This document shows, in pieces, positions 8,818-17,637 of a stretch of DNA of 64,000 nt. Below the pieces are notes generated by a model, which ran no database searches, was not told the origin of the DNA, and saw only the letters and a program-made list of their open reading frames with translations. Source of the DNA: Synergistaceae bacterium (GTDB taxonomy: Bacteria; Synergistota; Synergistia; Synergistales; Aminobacteriaceae); NCBI GenBank assembly GCA_018436595.1, contig JAHDLC010000014.1, positions 1 through 64,000 of the forward strand. The letters are read 5' to 3'. The stretch's first letter is position 1; the number at the start of each line of letters is the position of its first letter. The translations under genes and the position numbers were made by a program.

Positions 8818-9663
8818 TCATTCCTCCTGTCGTTTTCTCTCCGGGACCGGCTGCCCGCCCGGATGATCATGTTCCCGGTTCCGTCCGCTGTATCCCAGTT
8901 CCCCGCTGATGCTTTCCGCTGCGTCCAGAAGGGCGGGGACGATGGTTCTTTCGGCTTTCTCCATGTCGGGATGCCGGAAGGCGGGAAAAGAAACGCTGAT
9001 GCCCGCGGCGACCTTTCCCGAGGCAAGGAAGACCGGGGCAGCAAGGCAGGACAGTCCCGGGTGGGATTCCTGCAGATCCCGGGCGAAGCGGTCCGACCGT
9101 ATCGTTTCAAGTTCCGCTAGCAGCATGGTCAGCGATTTCACCGTCCGCTCCGTGTATGGCGCGAAGGAGGTGCCCGAGAAAAGCTTTTTCACGGTTTCGG
9201 CGGACAGAAATGCGAGGATCGCCTTTCCGAGGGCCGAGCAGTAAGCGGGCATTCTCCGGCCCACCGGAAGGTTCACCTGGATCATCTCGTCGCACTGGAT
9301 CCTTTCCACGTACACAATGTCGGTCCCGTCGAGGCAGCCGAGATTCACCGCCTCGCCCACCCTTTCGGACAGGGAGCGCAGCACCGGCCGGGCCCGTTCA
9401 CGGATCTGCTGCATATCCGGAGCCGTTCCCCCGAGAAGGGAGAACTTCGGCGTATTGGAGTACTTGCTGTTCAGGGGGTTCTGCCGTACATAGCCCATTT
9501 CCCGCAGGGTCGCGAGAATCCTGTAGGCCGTGCTCTTGTCGATGCCGAGCCGCCCGTCGATCTCCGTGACCCCGAGTTCCCCCTCTTCGGCCAGCATCTC
9601 GGCGATCCGGAACGCCCTGATGACGGACTGGAGCAGCTGCCGCGGATTTTCTTCCCGCCTCAC
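8818..9663 (-). CDS. IclR-family transcriptional regulator
   Basis: A 281-residue protein: N-terminal winged helix-turn-helix (about 8-75, with LGIDKSTAYRILATLREMGYV as recognition region) and C-terminal IclR effector domain (VNLGCLDGTDIVYVERI, PAYCSALGKAILAF, GISVSFP). Start GTG at 9663 is preceded by GGGAGGGG at 7 nt. It overlaps the stop of the MFS gene (GTGA) and is followed 2 nt later by the U32-like gene. It probably controls this operon through palindromes at 10918-10942; effector unknown. Confidence 0.9.
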   Translation of the reverse strand: MRREENPRQLLQSVIRAFRIAEMLAEEGELGVTEIDGRLGIDKSTAYRILATLREMGYVRQNPLNSKYSNTPKFSLLGGTAPDMQQIRERARPVLRSLSERVGEAVNLGCLDGTDIVYVERIQCDEMIQVNLPVGRRMPAYCSALGKAILAFLSAETVKKLFSGTSFAPYTERTVKSLTMLLAELETIRSDRFARDLQESHPGLSCLAAPVFLASGKVAAGISVSFPAFRHPDMEKAERTIVPALLDAAESISGELGYSGRNREHDHPGGQPVPERKRQEE

Positions 9664-10904
9664 GACGGATCCCCTCCCGATTTCTTCCCCATCCGGCCAT
9701 CGGGAAGAAAGGAGACGGCCAGCGGCGCGATCATCGCACCCAGGGCCAGGCTCAGGAAGGCCGTTCCCCATCCGGAACCGTTTCCCGCCTCCACCAGCCG
9801 GCCGAAAACGACAGGTGAAATCACCGTGCACAGGAACCCCGCCGCCGACTGGATGCCCAGGGCCGTTCCCCGCATTCCGGGGGCCGTGAGATCGGCAAGC
9901 CCCGCCTTGTACACCGCCGAATCCGCCACCGACCAGAAGCCGATCCACGCTGCCGGCAGCAGAACGAGGAGAAGGGGAATGCCTTCCAGAAAGCCGAAAA
10001 AGAATTCTCCGATGACGCTCGCCGTTCCGGCGATCAGGATCGCCCGGCGACGTCCGGCCCGGTCGGAGAGTTTCCCTACCGACACCACCGCGACGCTGCC
10101 GAAAAGGATGATGACGGCAGCGGCAATCCCCGAGAAAGCCGATGCTCCTTGAAGGGGCCACCCGCGGGAGAGGGCGCATGCGCCGAGATACGGTCCGATC
10201 CATCCCCAGAACGCATACAGTTCCCACATGTGGCCGCAATATGCCACGGTGAGCAGAAGAGGTGCTTTCGGCCCGCCGGGAAACATGGCGCGGAGGTGAA
10301 AGGGTTCTTTGCGAACTGCTGCCGGGGCCGCTTCACCGGGGAAAGCCGGTCTGTCCTCAACGCAGCGCCAAAGAAGGACGGCAGCGGCGAAAGCCGGAAG
10401 GGAGATAGCCGTGATGCCCCATCGCCATGAGAACAGCGAGGCAAGGGGGGCGGCGATGCCGTATCCGCCGGCATAGGAGGCCGTAAGGGCTGCCGTGTAG
10501 GCCCCGAGGGCCATGCCCCGCCTGTCGGGAGGAAACCACGAGGAAAGGAGCGACATGCCGGGAGCATAGATTGCACCTGCGGAGAGGCCGGTCAGCAGGC
10601 GAAAGGCGAGAATGCTCGGAAAGCCCCGTGAAAAGAGCGCGAAAAGAAGGGAAAAGACGCCTGTCGCAAGAGTGGCGCCCACGAGCACGGGTTTGTTTCC
10701 TATCCTGTCGGCAAGAATGCCGCTCGCGATGACCGTGAGGACATACCCCAGCTGGAAAACGGCGAGGATGATGCCCATGTCCGAGGCAGCCAGGCCGAAC
10801 TCCTCCGACATGGGCGACGATACGGCCGAAAAACCGTACCAGGGCATATATCCCAAAAAGATTGATACTGTCATGACGACAAGCAGACGATGTTCGGGTT
10901 TCAT
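9660..10904 (-). CDS. Major facilitator superfamily transporter
   Basis: A 414-residue protein with about 12 hydrophobic segments. The MFS signature after TM2 is present as GILADRIGNKPVL, and a second one in the C-terminal half as GKLSDRAGRRRAIL. Start ATG 10904 (MKPEHRLLVV) has GAGG about 8 nt upstream; the open frame extends much further upstream but without transporter character. First gene of the operon with IclR and the U32-like protein. Substrate unknown; the company suggests an organic acid or amino-acid derivative that is then metabolised. Confidence 0.88.
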   Translation of the reverse strand: MKPEHRLLVVMTVSIFLGYMPWYGFSAVSSPMSEEFGLAASDMGIILAVFQLGYVLTVIASGILADRIGNKPVLVGATLATGVFSLLFALFSRGFPSILAFRLLTGLSAGAIYAPGMSLLSSWFPPDRRGMALGAYTAALTASYAGGYGIAAPLASLFSWRWGITAISLPAFAAAVLLWRCVEDRPAFPGEAAPAAVRKEPFHLRAMFPGGPKAPLLLTVAYCGHMWELYAFWGWIGPYLGACALSRGWPLQGASAFSGIAAAVIILFGSVAVVSVGKLSDRAGRRRAILIAGTASVIGEFFFGFLEGIPLLLVLLPAAWIGFWSVADSAVYKAGLADLTAPGMRGTALGIQSAAGFLCTVISPVVFGRLVEAGNGSGWGTAFLSLALGAMIAPLAVSFLPDGRMGKKSGGDPS

Positions 10905-10917
10905 TCCGATGACCTCA

Positions 10918-10942
10918 TTTTGACTGTCAAAACGATGTTTTG
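10918..10942. promoter_or_regulatory. Two overlapping palindromes, candidate IclR operator
   Basis: TTTTGAC-T-GTCAAAA (10918-10932) and CAAAAC-GAT-GTTTTG (10928-10942) overlap just upstream of the MFS start. IclR-family regulators bind such palindromes; assignment to the local IclR is inference. Confidence 0.5.
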
Positions 10943-10984
10943 CAGGTATGACATCAGAGTATCTCTTCAGAGCCCGGGTGTCAA

Positions 10985-11014
10985 GTGCGGCAGTGTGCAG
11001 TGCGGCAGTGTGCA
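10985..11014. repeat. Tandem duplication of a 15-bp unit
   Basis: GTGCGGCAGTGTGCA occurs twice head-to-tail in the MFS/NlpC intergenic region. No further copies seen nearby. Confidence 0.75.
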
Positions 11015-11027
11015 TATATGACCGGAC

Positions 11028-11082
11028 AAAAGGTGGGGCGGCCGGCCCCGCCTTTTGTTCCCCCGGCAGAGGCGTGTACAAT
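11028..11082 (+). promoter_or_regulatory. Terminator-like hairpin and promoter upstream of the NlpC gene
   Basis: A 12-bp stem, AAAAGGTGGGGC with GCCCCGCCTTTT (11028-11039 with 11045-11056), would stop read-through from upstream. Its 3' arm overlaps a possible -35 TTGTTC (11055-11060), with TACAAT (11077-11082) 16 nt later as -10. Confidence 0.45.
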
Positions 11083-11134
11083 AGAGACGGCGGCCGGACG
11101 TTCCTTCCACGGCCGCACGGACGGAGGGATTTCC

Positions 11135-12475
11135 ATGAATGGAGAAATACGGCTGAGGAGTTTCTGTGCGTTCCTGTTCCTGACGGGCTTTCTTGTCTTT
11201 TTTTCTGTGCGGGCCGAGGCCCTGGCGGGGCTGTCGGTGCCCCAGTCTCCCATGTTCCATGCGGCTTCCCTCCCGGACGTTCCCCTTGTTCCGGCGGAAC
11301 GGCGGAAGGAGCTCCTCCATGAGATGAGGGAACGCTTTTTCTCCCCCTGGTCACAGACGGAGCCGAGGAAAGCGAAAGAAACCCTGGAATGGGTTTTCGA
11401 CCGCTACGGAAAGGGCGGGATCTTCGGAGAGAACCTCCAGCCCAGGCCTTCCTCGTGGGCGGAGGAACAGCGGAAGGCATCCAGGATCGGGGCGGCAGGG
11501 GAGCTGAACCGGCTCGCCGCCTCCGTTCGCCCCTCATCCCTCAGGCTCATGCCCACCGACGAGCCCGTCTTTCTGTCCCCCGACCTTCCGGGAGAGGGAT
11601 ACCCCTTCGATTATCTCCAGAACAGTCTCGTTCACCCCGGTGAGCCCCTTTTCGTCTCCCACCTGTCGGAGGACGGCCTCTGGGCGTGGTGCGACACGTC
11701 CTATGCCTCGGGGTGGATGAAAATCCACGATCTGGCCTTCGCCGACAGAGCGGCGGCGGAGCGATGGATGGGCTTCCCTCTCGCCGCGGTGGTTTCCGAG
11801 AACACCGTGTTCCGCCGCGAGGGAACGGCCCTCTTCCGGGCGAAGGTGGGAACCCTCCTGCCCCTGGTTCGGAAGGGCATTGCCGGACACCTGGTGGCCG
11901 TTCCCTTCCGCGACAGGGACGGGAATCTCGGGGTGAGCCAGGCTGCCGTTTCTGCCGATGATGTGGAGCCCGTGCCGCTGCCAATGACGCCCTGGAAGCT
12001 GGCCTCCGCGGCTGAGGAATTTTCCGGAGAGCTCTACGGCTGGGGCGGGTTTCTGGGCAACCGGGACTGCAGCGCCATGACAAGGGATCTGCTGCTGCCC
12101 TTCGGGATCTGGCTTCCCCGCAACTCGGCGGCCCAGGCCGGAACGGGTGAAGTGATCCCCCTGGACGGTCTTTCCCCCGCTGAAAAGAAGGCCCTCATCG
12201 CCGGAAAGGGCGTTCCCTTCCTGACGCTCCTCGGAATGCCGGGGCACGTCATGCTCTACATCGGCACCTACAGGGGAGAGCCCCTTGTCCTGCACACCAT
12301 GTGGGGCATACGGACCGAACGGAACGGAAAGGAAGGCCGGCACGTGGTGGGGAAAAACGTTATCTCTACCCTCGACCTGGGATCGGACCTGTCCGACCAT
12401 GTGCCCGGACGGCTTCTCGCGGACCGGCTGAACAGGATGGCCCTTCCTGCCTCAGGAGGGATCATGCCGGACTGA
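11135..12475 (+). CDS. Exported NlpC/P60 cell-wall hydrolase with SH3 domains
   Basis: A 446-residue protein with an N-terminal signal segment (residues 8-27). After an N-terminal helical stabilising region come two SH3-like domains (about 140-300, with SGWMKIHDLAF and GHLVAVPFRDRDG) and a C-terminal NlpC/P60 domain: the nucleophile Cys is in GFLGNRDCSAMTRDLL and the catalytic His in GMPGHVMLYIG. Such proteins cut gamma-D-glutamyl-diamino acid bonds in peptidoglycan peptides during remodelling or recycling. Start ATG 11135 has GGAGGG about 7 nt upstream. Single gene. Confidence 0.87.
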   Translation: MNGEIRLRSFCAFLFLTGFLVFFSVRAEALAGLSVPQSPMFHAASLPDVPLVPAERRKELLHEMRERFFSPWSQTEPRKAKETLEWVFDRYGKGGIFGENLQPRPSSWAEEQRKASRIGAAGELNRLAASVRPSSLRLMPTDEPVFLSPDLPGEGYPFDYLQNSLVHPGEPLFVSHLSEDGLWAWCDTSYASGWMKIHDLAFADRAAAERWMGFPLAAVVSENTVFRREGTALFRAKVGTLLPLVRKGIAGHLVAVPFRDRDGNLGVSQAAVSADDVEPVPLPMTPWKLASAAEEFSGELYGWGGFLGNRDCSAMTRDLLLPFGIWLPRNSAAQAGTGEVIPLDGLSPAEKKALIAGKGVPFLTLLGMPGHVMLYIGTYRGEPLVLHTMWGIRTERNGKEGRHVVGKNVISTLDLGSDLSDHVPGRLLADRLNRMALPASGGIMPD

Positions 12476-12605
12476 GGAAAATGGTTACGGTGAGCTCTTC
12501 AAGAGGCATGGGCCGAAGGAGTATGGGTTCCCGAAGGAACCGCTGCCCGGGGATGGGGGGCAAAAAAACTGATTCCGGGAAAATGGCAGAGTCAGCCTGG
12601 ATGTC

Positions 12606-12830
12606 CTAAAGAAGCTGTTCGAGAGTCTCCCGGGAAAGGTCGCAGTCTTTGAGGATTTTCGCCAGCAGACCGTGCCCTATGGTTTCACCGGCATGAACAG
12701 GGACAACGGTGCAGCGGCCGTCATTGTGCCGCAGAAAATAATGGCTGCCCCTGATACGGACAACATTGAATCCTGCTTTTGACAGGGCGGTCACCAGTAA
12801 TTTTCCGGTGAGGGCAGGCAGCGGCGTCAT
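12606..12830 (-). CDS. hicA: HicA toxin (mRNA interferase)
   Basis: 74 residues, the normal HicA length. It has the dsRNA-binding-like fold motif with the catalytic His in RIRGSHYFLRH and the GRCTVVPVHAGETIG strand and conserved LLAKILKD. It overlaps the antitoxin gene by 4 bp, antitoxin first. HicA cleaves mRNA during translation-independent decay when not bound by HicB. Confidence 0.93.
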   Translation of the reverse strand: MTPLPALTGKLLVTALSKAGFNVVRIRGSHYFLRHNDGRCTVVPVHAGETIGHGLLAKILKDCDLSRETLEQLL

Positions 12831-13042
12831 ACCGGAACGCTGACCTGCTGAACCCCGATGAAGTCAAGAAATTCCGGATCGTCGCCCTCCACTTCAAGGC
12901 ACAGCTCGATTGCCTCCTTTATGCGGACTGAAAGCTCATCAAGCGATTTTGCCTGGGTATGGCATCCCCGCAGGGAAGGTACCGAAGCGACGTAATAACC
13001 GTCCCGGTCCTGCTCAATGATCACACTGAATTGCCTGGTCAT
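12827..13042 (-). CDS. hicB: HicB antitoxin
   Basis: 71 residues with the HicB partial RNase-H-like fold: VIIEQDRDGYYVASVPSLRGCHTQ (in two parts, DGYYVASVPSL and GCHTQ) and SLDELSVRIKEAIELCLE. No separate C-terminal DNA-binding domain is present, so this is the short HicB form and any autoregulation would need another mode. Preceded by GGGGAGGTGA and a promoter at 13073-13101. Confidence 0.93.
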   Translation of the reverse strand: MTRQFSVIIEQDRDGYYVASVPSLRGCHTQAKSLDELSVRIKEAIELCLEVEGDDPEFLDFIGVQQVSVPV

Positions 13043-13072
13043 GGACTGTCACCTCCCCGAATGTGCAAGAGA

Positions 13073-13101
13073 ATTCTATCATGATCACGCCGCGCATCCA
13101 A
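13073..13101 (-). promoter_or_regulatory. Promoter for hicBA
   Basis: On the minus strand TTGGAT (13101-13096), 17-nt spacer, TAGAAT (13078-13073). The spacer carries the small palindrome ATCATGAT. Confidence 0.45.
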
Positions 13102-13133
13102 GAGAGGGAAGGCGGAAGCGATGTCTTCCGGTA

Positions 13134-13162
13134 TTGCGCTCCGCAACCCTTTCCGCTACACT
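13134..13162 (+). promoter_or_regulatory. Promoter for the ade-purine permease operon
   Basis: TTGCGC (13134-13139), 17-nt spacer, TACACT (13157-13162), about 30 nt upstream of the GTG start. No purine riboswitch is visible. Confidence 0.45.
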
Positions 13163-13193
13163 TCACCATGGAAAAGAACGGGGGGATGAACCT

Positions 13194-14915
13194 GTGAATG
13201 TTTCGGAATATCTCGCTGTTGCCAGGGGTGACCGCCCCGCGGACCTGGTGCTCCGGGGAGCCCGGGTGGCCAACGTCTTCACCCTGGAGTACGAAGAAGC
13301 GGACGTGGCCCTTTACGGCGACCGCATCGCCGGGGTCGGGAAGGGCTACGGGGGCGTCAGGGAAGAAGACCTCTCGGGGATGGTGATCGTCCCCGGTTTC
13401 ATTGACGGCCACTGCCACATCGAGAGCACCATGCTCACCCCGGCCGCTTTTTCGGAACTCGCCGCGGTGAGGGGCACCGCTTCGGCGGCGCCTGATCCCC
13501 ACGAGATAGCCAACACCTGCGGAATGGCAGGAGTGGAGTACATGTGGAGAGAGAGCCTGAACTGTCCGGTGGACCTCTTCTTCACGGCGCCGTCCTGCGT
13601 TCCCGCCTCGTCCTTCGAGACGCCCTTCGAGGAGCTTGACGCCAAAGCTGTGGCGGAGATGTTCGCCAGGGGATGGTGCGATTCCCTCGGAGAGGTGATG
13701 AATTACCCCGGAGTGATCGGGGGAGACCCTGCTCTCTGGGCGAAGATTTACGCTTCGGGTACGCGGGCAAAGTCCGGCCACGCGCCCGGCCTGACGGGGA
13801 AGGACCTGTGCGCCTATCTTCTCAGCGGGTGCGACTCGGACCATGAGAGTTTTTCCGCTGAGGAAGGGCTGGACAAGCTCCGCCGGGGCATGACGCTCAT
13901 GATCCGTGAAGGGGCCACGGAGCACAATCTGGAGGACCTGGCCTGCCTGGTGCGGGAGAACGAGGCCCGGTCGAGCCGGTGCATGATGGTGAGCGACGAT
14001 CTTTCCGCCCGGTATCTCCGCGACCGGGGCCACATGGACGAAAAGATCCGGCTGGCCGTCAGGCACGGCATATCGCCCCTGGCGGCCCTGCGCATGGTGA
14101 CCCTCACTCCTGCGGAGTACTTCGGATGGAAGGACCGGGGGGCGGTGGCCCCGGGGAGGATAGCCGACCTTGCCGCGGTTGACTCCCTGGAGAACTGCTC
14201 CGTGAAAAGAGTATGGAAGCGGGGACGGCTCACGGCACGGGACGGCAGGCTTCTCTGCGGACCTGTTCCAAGGGTTGATGCGCCTGTCTCCGCAAAAGGG
14301 AATGTCTCCGTCCCCGGAAAAGAAGCTTTTGAAATTTACGCTCCCGGCGGCGCGAAGATCCGGGTGGTGGGACTGCGGCCCGGACAGGTGGTGACGAACC
14401 ACCTGACGACGGAGCCTGCGGTATCGGATGGTCTTGCTGTTGCCGATCCCTCGAGGGACCTTTCCTGGCTGGCCGTCCTGGAGAAAAACAGGGGCACGGG
14501 ACGGCTGTCCCTGGGCTTTGTCAGCGGCCTGGGGCTGAAGGAAGGGGCCATAGGGTCCTCCGTGGCCCACGACGCCCACAATTTTGTGGCCGCCGGGACT
14601 GATATCCTTTCCCTGAGAACGGCCCTCGAATTTTTGGCCTCCGAAGGAGGCGGCATCGTGGCGGCCCGGGGCGGCGACGTCCTTGGCTCCCTCGGTCTTC
14701 CGGTGGGAGGTCTCATGAATCCGGGAAGTGCCGACGAGGTCATCTCCGGCCTGGAGGCGGCTGAAGAGGCCGCCCGGTCTCTCGGCACCGGGGTGGACCA
14801 TCCCTTTATGGCCATGAGCTTCCTCTCCCTGTCGGTGATCCCCGAACTCAAGCTTACTGACCAGGGTTACGTGGACCTGGGCAGGGGAGGCATCCAGTCA
14901 CTTTTTACGGAATGA
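13194..14915 (+). CDS. ade: Adenine deaminase
   Basis: A 573-residue amidohydrolase of the AdeC type, converting adenine to hypoxanthine and ammonia. Metal-site and family motifs: GHCHIESTML, PHEIANTCG, GHAPGLTGKDLCAYLLSG, CDSDHE and VSDDLSARYL, followed by the AdeC C-terminal domain. GTG at 13194 is chosen as start because a GGGGG ribosome site lies about 8 nt upstream and family alignment starts here; the open frame continues upstream without homology. The purine permease gene follows after 31 nt, so this is an adenine uptake and deamination operon. Confidence 0.95.
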   Translation: MNVSEYLAVARGDRPADLVLRGARVANVFTLEYEEADVALYGDRIAGVGKGYGGVREEDLSGMVIVPGFIDGHCHIESTMLTPAAFSELAAVRGTASAAPDPHEIANTCGMAGVEYMWRESLNCPVDLFFTAPSCVPASSFETPFEELDAKAVAEMFARGWCDSLGEVMNYPGVIGGDPALWAKIYASGTRAKSGHAPGLTGKDLCAYLLSGCDSDHESFSAEEGLDKLRRGMTLMIREGATEHNLEDLACLVRENEARSSRCMMVSDDLSARYLRDRGHMDEKIRLAVRHGISPLAALRMVTLTPAEYFGWKDRGAVAPGRIADLAAVDSLENCSVKRVWKRGRLTARDGRLLCGPVPRVDAPVSAKGNVSVPGKEAFEIYAPGGAKIRVVGLRPGQVVTNHLTTEPAVSDGLAVADPSRDLSWLAVLEKNRGTGRLSLGFVSGLGLKEGAIGSSVAHDAHNFVAAGTDILSLRTALEFLASEGGGIVAARGGDVLGSLGLPVGGLMNPGSADEVISGLEAAEEAARSLGTGVDHPFMAMSFLSLSVIPELKLTDQGYVDLGRGGIQSLFTE

Positions 14916-14946
14916 ATTCATTCTCAATAGAAGGGGAGGAGTTGCA

Positions 14947-16248
14947 ATGGCTTCATTGCTTGAAAACCGCTTTCATCTGAAGGAGGCGGGAACGGACGTC
15001 CGCACGGAGGTCCTGGCCGGAATCACCACGTTTATGACCATGGCGTACATTATCTTCGTGAACCCCGGAATTCTGCAGAACGCCGGGATGCCTTTCGGGG
15101 CCCTCATGACGGCCACGTGCCTGGCGAGCGCCCTGGCCACGTTCCTCATGGCCTTCATGGCCAACTATCCCATCGCCCTCGCGCCGGGCATGGGGCTCAA
15201 CGCGTTCTTCGCCTTCGGCGTGGTTCTCGGCATGGGGATCTCCTGGCAGGTTGCCCTGGCAGCCATCTTCATCGAGGGTATTCTTTTCATTCTGCTGACC
15301 CTGACCAAAGTCAGGGAAACCATTGTGAACGGCTTCCCGAAATCCCTCAAGATAGGCATCTCCACGGGAATCGGCCTGTTCATCGCCTTCATCGGCCTCC
15401 AGAGCGCGGGGGTCATAGTGAAGAACGACGCCGTGCTTGTCGGCCTCGGGAACCTGAAATCCGTGGAAGTCCTTCTTGCCTTTGCCGGGTTCTTCATCAT
15501 GGTGACCCTGGAAGTGCGCAGGGTCAAAGGATCCATCCTCTGGGGGATCCTTGCCGTAACGGGACTCGCCATCGCCCTGGGCGTTGCGAAGATGCCCGAC
15601 GGAGTGGTCTCCATGCCTCCTTCCGTTATGCCTATTTTCGGAAAAATGGATTTCTCGGGGATCGCCAATCCAAACTTCTGGATCGTCATGTTCTCCTTCT
15701 TCTTCGTTGACTTTTTCGACACGGTGGGAACCCTCGTGGGCGTCACCAACCGGGCAGGGATGCTCGACTCCGAGGGCAGGCTGCCGAATGCCCGGCAGGC
15801 CCTCATGGCCGACGCCATCGGCACCACTGCGGGAGCAATCCTCGGAACGTCAACGGTCACGTCCTACGTGGAAAGCGCCAGCGGCGTGGAGCAGGGCGGC
15901 AGGACTGGGCTCACGGCCTTCGTCACGGCAGTTCTTTTCCTCCTTGCCCTCTTCTTCTCTCCGGTGGTTGCCATCGTCCCGGCCTGCGCAACCGCACCGG
16001 CACTGGTACTCGTGGGCATCTTCATGATGGCGAGCCTGAAGGACCTGGATTTCTCCGACTGGACAAATTTCGTTCCCGCCTGCGTGGCCCTCTTCGTCAT
16101 GCCCTTTGCCTACAGCATCGCTCACGGCATCGAGTTCGGCATCATTTCCTTCGCGGTGCTCAAGATCCTCGGCGGCAAGGCGAAGGAAGTCAGCCCCATC
16201 ATGCTTGCCCTGACGGTGCTCTTCATCGCGAAGGAAATCTTTTTCTAG
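14947..16248 (+). CDS. NCS2-family adenine/guanine/hypoxanthine permease (AzgA type)
   Basis: A 433-residue membrane protein with about 13 segments. Family motifs are clear: GITTFMTMAYIIFVNPGIL, GMGLNAFFAFGVVLGMG, the substrate-site region FFFVDFFDTVGTLVGV and the conserved TSTVTSYVESASGVEQGGR. AzgA-type transporters are proton-purine symporters in the inner membrane. Good ribosome site GGGGAGGAG. Co-transcribed with ade and closed by the terminator at 16273-16306. Confidence 0.94.
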   Translation: MASLLENRFHLKEAGTDVRTEVLAGITTFMTMAYIIFVNPGILQNAGMPFGALMTATCLASALATFLMAFMANYPIALAPGMGLNAFFAFGVVLGMGISWQVALAAIFIEGILFILLTLTKVRETIVNGFPKSLKIGISTGIGLFIAFIGLQSAGVIVKNDAVLVGLGNLKSVEVLLAFAGFFIMVTLEVRRVKGSILWGILAVTGLAIALGVAKMPDGVVSMPPSVMPIFGKMDFSGIANPNFWIVMFSFFFVDFFDTVGTLVGVTNRAGMLDSEGRLPNARQALMADAIGTTAGAILGTSTVTSYVESASGVEQGGRTGLTAFVTAVLFLLALFFSPVVAIVPACATAPALVLVGIFMMASLKDLDFSDWTNFVPACVALFVMPFAYSIAHGIEFGIISFAVLKILGGKAKEVSPIMLALTVLFIAKEIFF

Positions 16249-16272
16249 GGGCCGTCGTTTCAACAATCCGGA

Positions 16273-16306
16273 AAGAAGGGCCTTCCCCTGAGGGAAGGCC
16301 CTTCTT
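16273..16306. terminator. Bidirectional terminator between convergent genes
   Basis: 15-bp perfect stem, 16273-16287 with 16292-16306, loop CTGA, followed by TTTT on the plus strand and preceded by an A-rich stretch for the minus strand. Confidence 0.9.
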
Positions 16307-16336
16307 TTATGCTGACGGCAGATTGTTGGAACGGTC

Positions 16337-17637
16337 CTATTTGTTCCCCATCCTCCCGAGCAGGAATCCTGCCGCGAGTCCGGCGAGAGTGGGAACTATC
16401 CACGGGAACCCCTGTCCGGAGAGGGGCATGGCTGCAGCAGCCTGCTGCATCCAGGGGACGGTGAATCCCGCTTCCTTTACCGCGTCGAACAAACCGAAAA
16501 GAAGGGCCATGAAAACTCCGCCGAGAAGCATTGCATGGTATTTCCGCACGTCAAGGAAGAACGTGCCGAGGATGATCACGATCAGCGCCGGGTAGAGAAG
16601 AGACAAAAAGGGGACCGTGTATCCGACGATCTTCGAGAGTCCCACCATGCCGAGAGCAAAGCCGCATATGCTGGAAGCAATGACCATGGGTTTGTACTTG
16701 ACCGCCCCGTCGGTGATCTGCTCAAAAAAGGTTCCGGCGGCTGCCGTGAGCCCCGCACTCGTGGTAAAGCATGCCAGTGCCATGAGGGCCGCGAATATGG
16801 CCATTCCGATTGTCCCGTAGAGATGGGTTGTCACCTTGAGGGGCAGATCTCCGAGGGTTGCCTCGGGGTAGACTCCTCCGGCGCTGGCCCCGAGCCAGGT
16901 AAGGCTCATCTGGGTCACCCCCAGGAGGACCACCGTCAGAAAACCGACCCTGACGAGATTTTTCTTCTGCGCCTCCTGGTCGGTTATCCCCTGCAGGGTG
17001 AAGACGTTGAGTATCCAGCCTCCCATGAGGACTGCGGCGATGGCGTTCATGGTGTTGTAGCCGAAATTGAAGCCCACGCCGAAGGCTGCCTGGGTAGTGG
17101 TCTTGCTTGCGACAGGGTCGGCGATGGGGAAGAAAATGCCCTTGAGGGCTATGGCCGCGATGAAGACAACCAGGCCCGGTGAGAGTATTTTTCCCAGCCT
17201 GTCGACAACGGCGGTCCTGTTCAGGCAGACGTAGGCGTTCAGGACAAAAAAGACCGCCAGGGTTGCCGCAATGGGAACATTGGGGAAAAACGGAAGTATG
17301 GACATCTCGTGGGTGGCCGAGGCGACCCTGGGAAGAATGAAGACGGGTCCGACCACGAGCATGAGGATGGCGCCGAACACCTTGCCCCAGAAGGGGCTGA
17401 GGATTTCTCCGGCCATGTGGGCGATTCCGACCCGGTCTTTCGCAATGGCAAGGTATCCGAGAAAAGCGATAATCGTGTTCACGAAGAAATACCCGAATCC
17501 GGCAATCAGCCAGAGAGATCCTGTATCAAAGCCGAGCTTGCCCGGAAAAATAATGCCCCCCCCACGCCGAAGTGGGCGCTGAAGAGCGCGAGTCCGGATG
17601 TGACGATTCCAAGTGCGGACAGGTCCTGGCGCGTCAT
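16337..17637 (-). pseudogene. brnQ: BrnQ branched-chain amino-acid transporter, frameshifted in a G8 tract
   Basis: LIVCS-family carrier (about 433 codons). The start MTRQDLSALGIVTSGLALFS is in one frame (17637 to about 17560) and the rest, from IIFPGKLGFDTGSLWLIAGF to the end, is in another. The switch is at eight consecutive G on the coding strand (17556-17563 region): one extra G, or two fewer, restores FGVGG followed by IIFPG, the family's conserved GAGNIIFP region. Everything else is intact (12 hydrophobic segments, FNFGYNTMDA-like FNFGYNTMNA motif). ATG overlaps the stop of the preceding gene (ATGA), AGGAG 10 nt upstream. It may be a sequencing/assembly error, phase-variable tract or recent pseudogene. 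Confidence 0.82.

Noticed and set aside
12606-13042. hicBA as sign of a mobile island
   Set aside because: Flanking genes and base composition are ordinary and no attachment repeats or integrase are visible.
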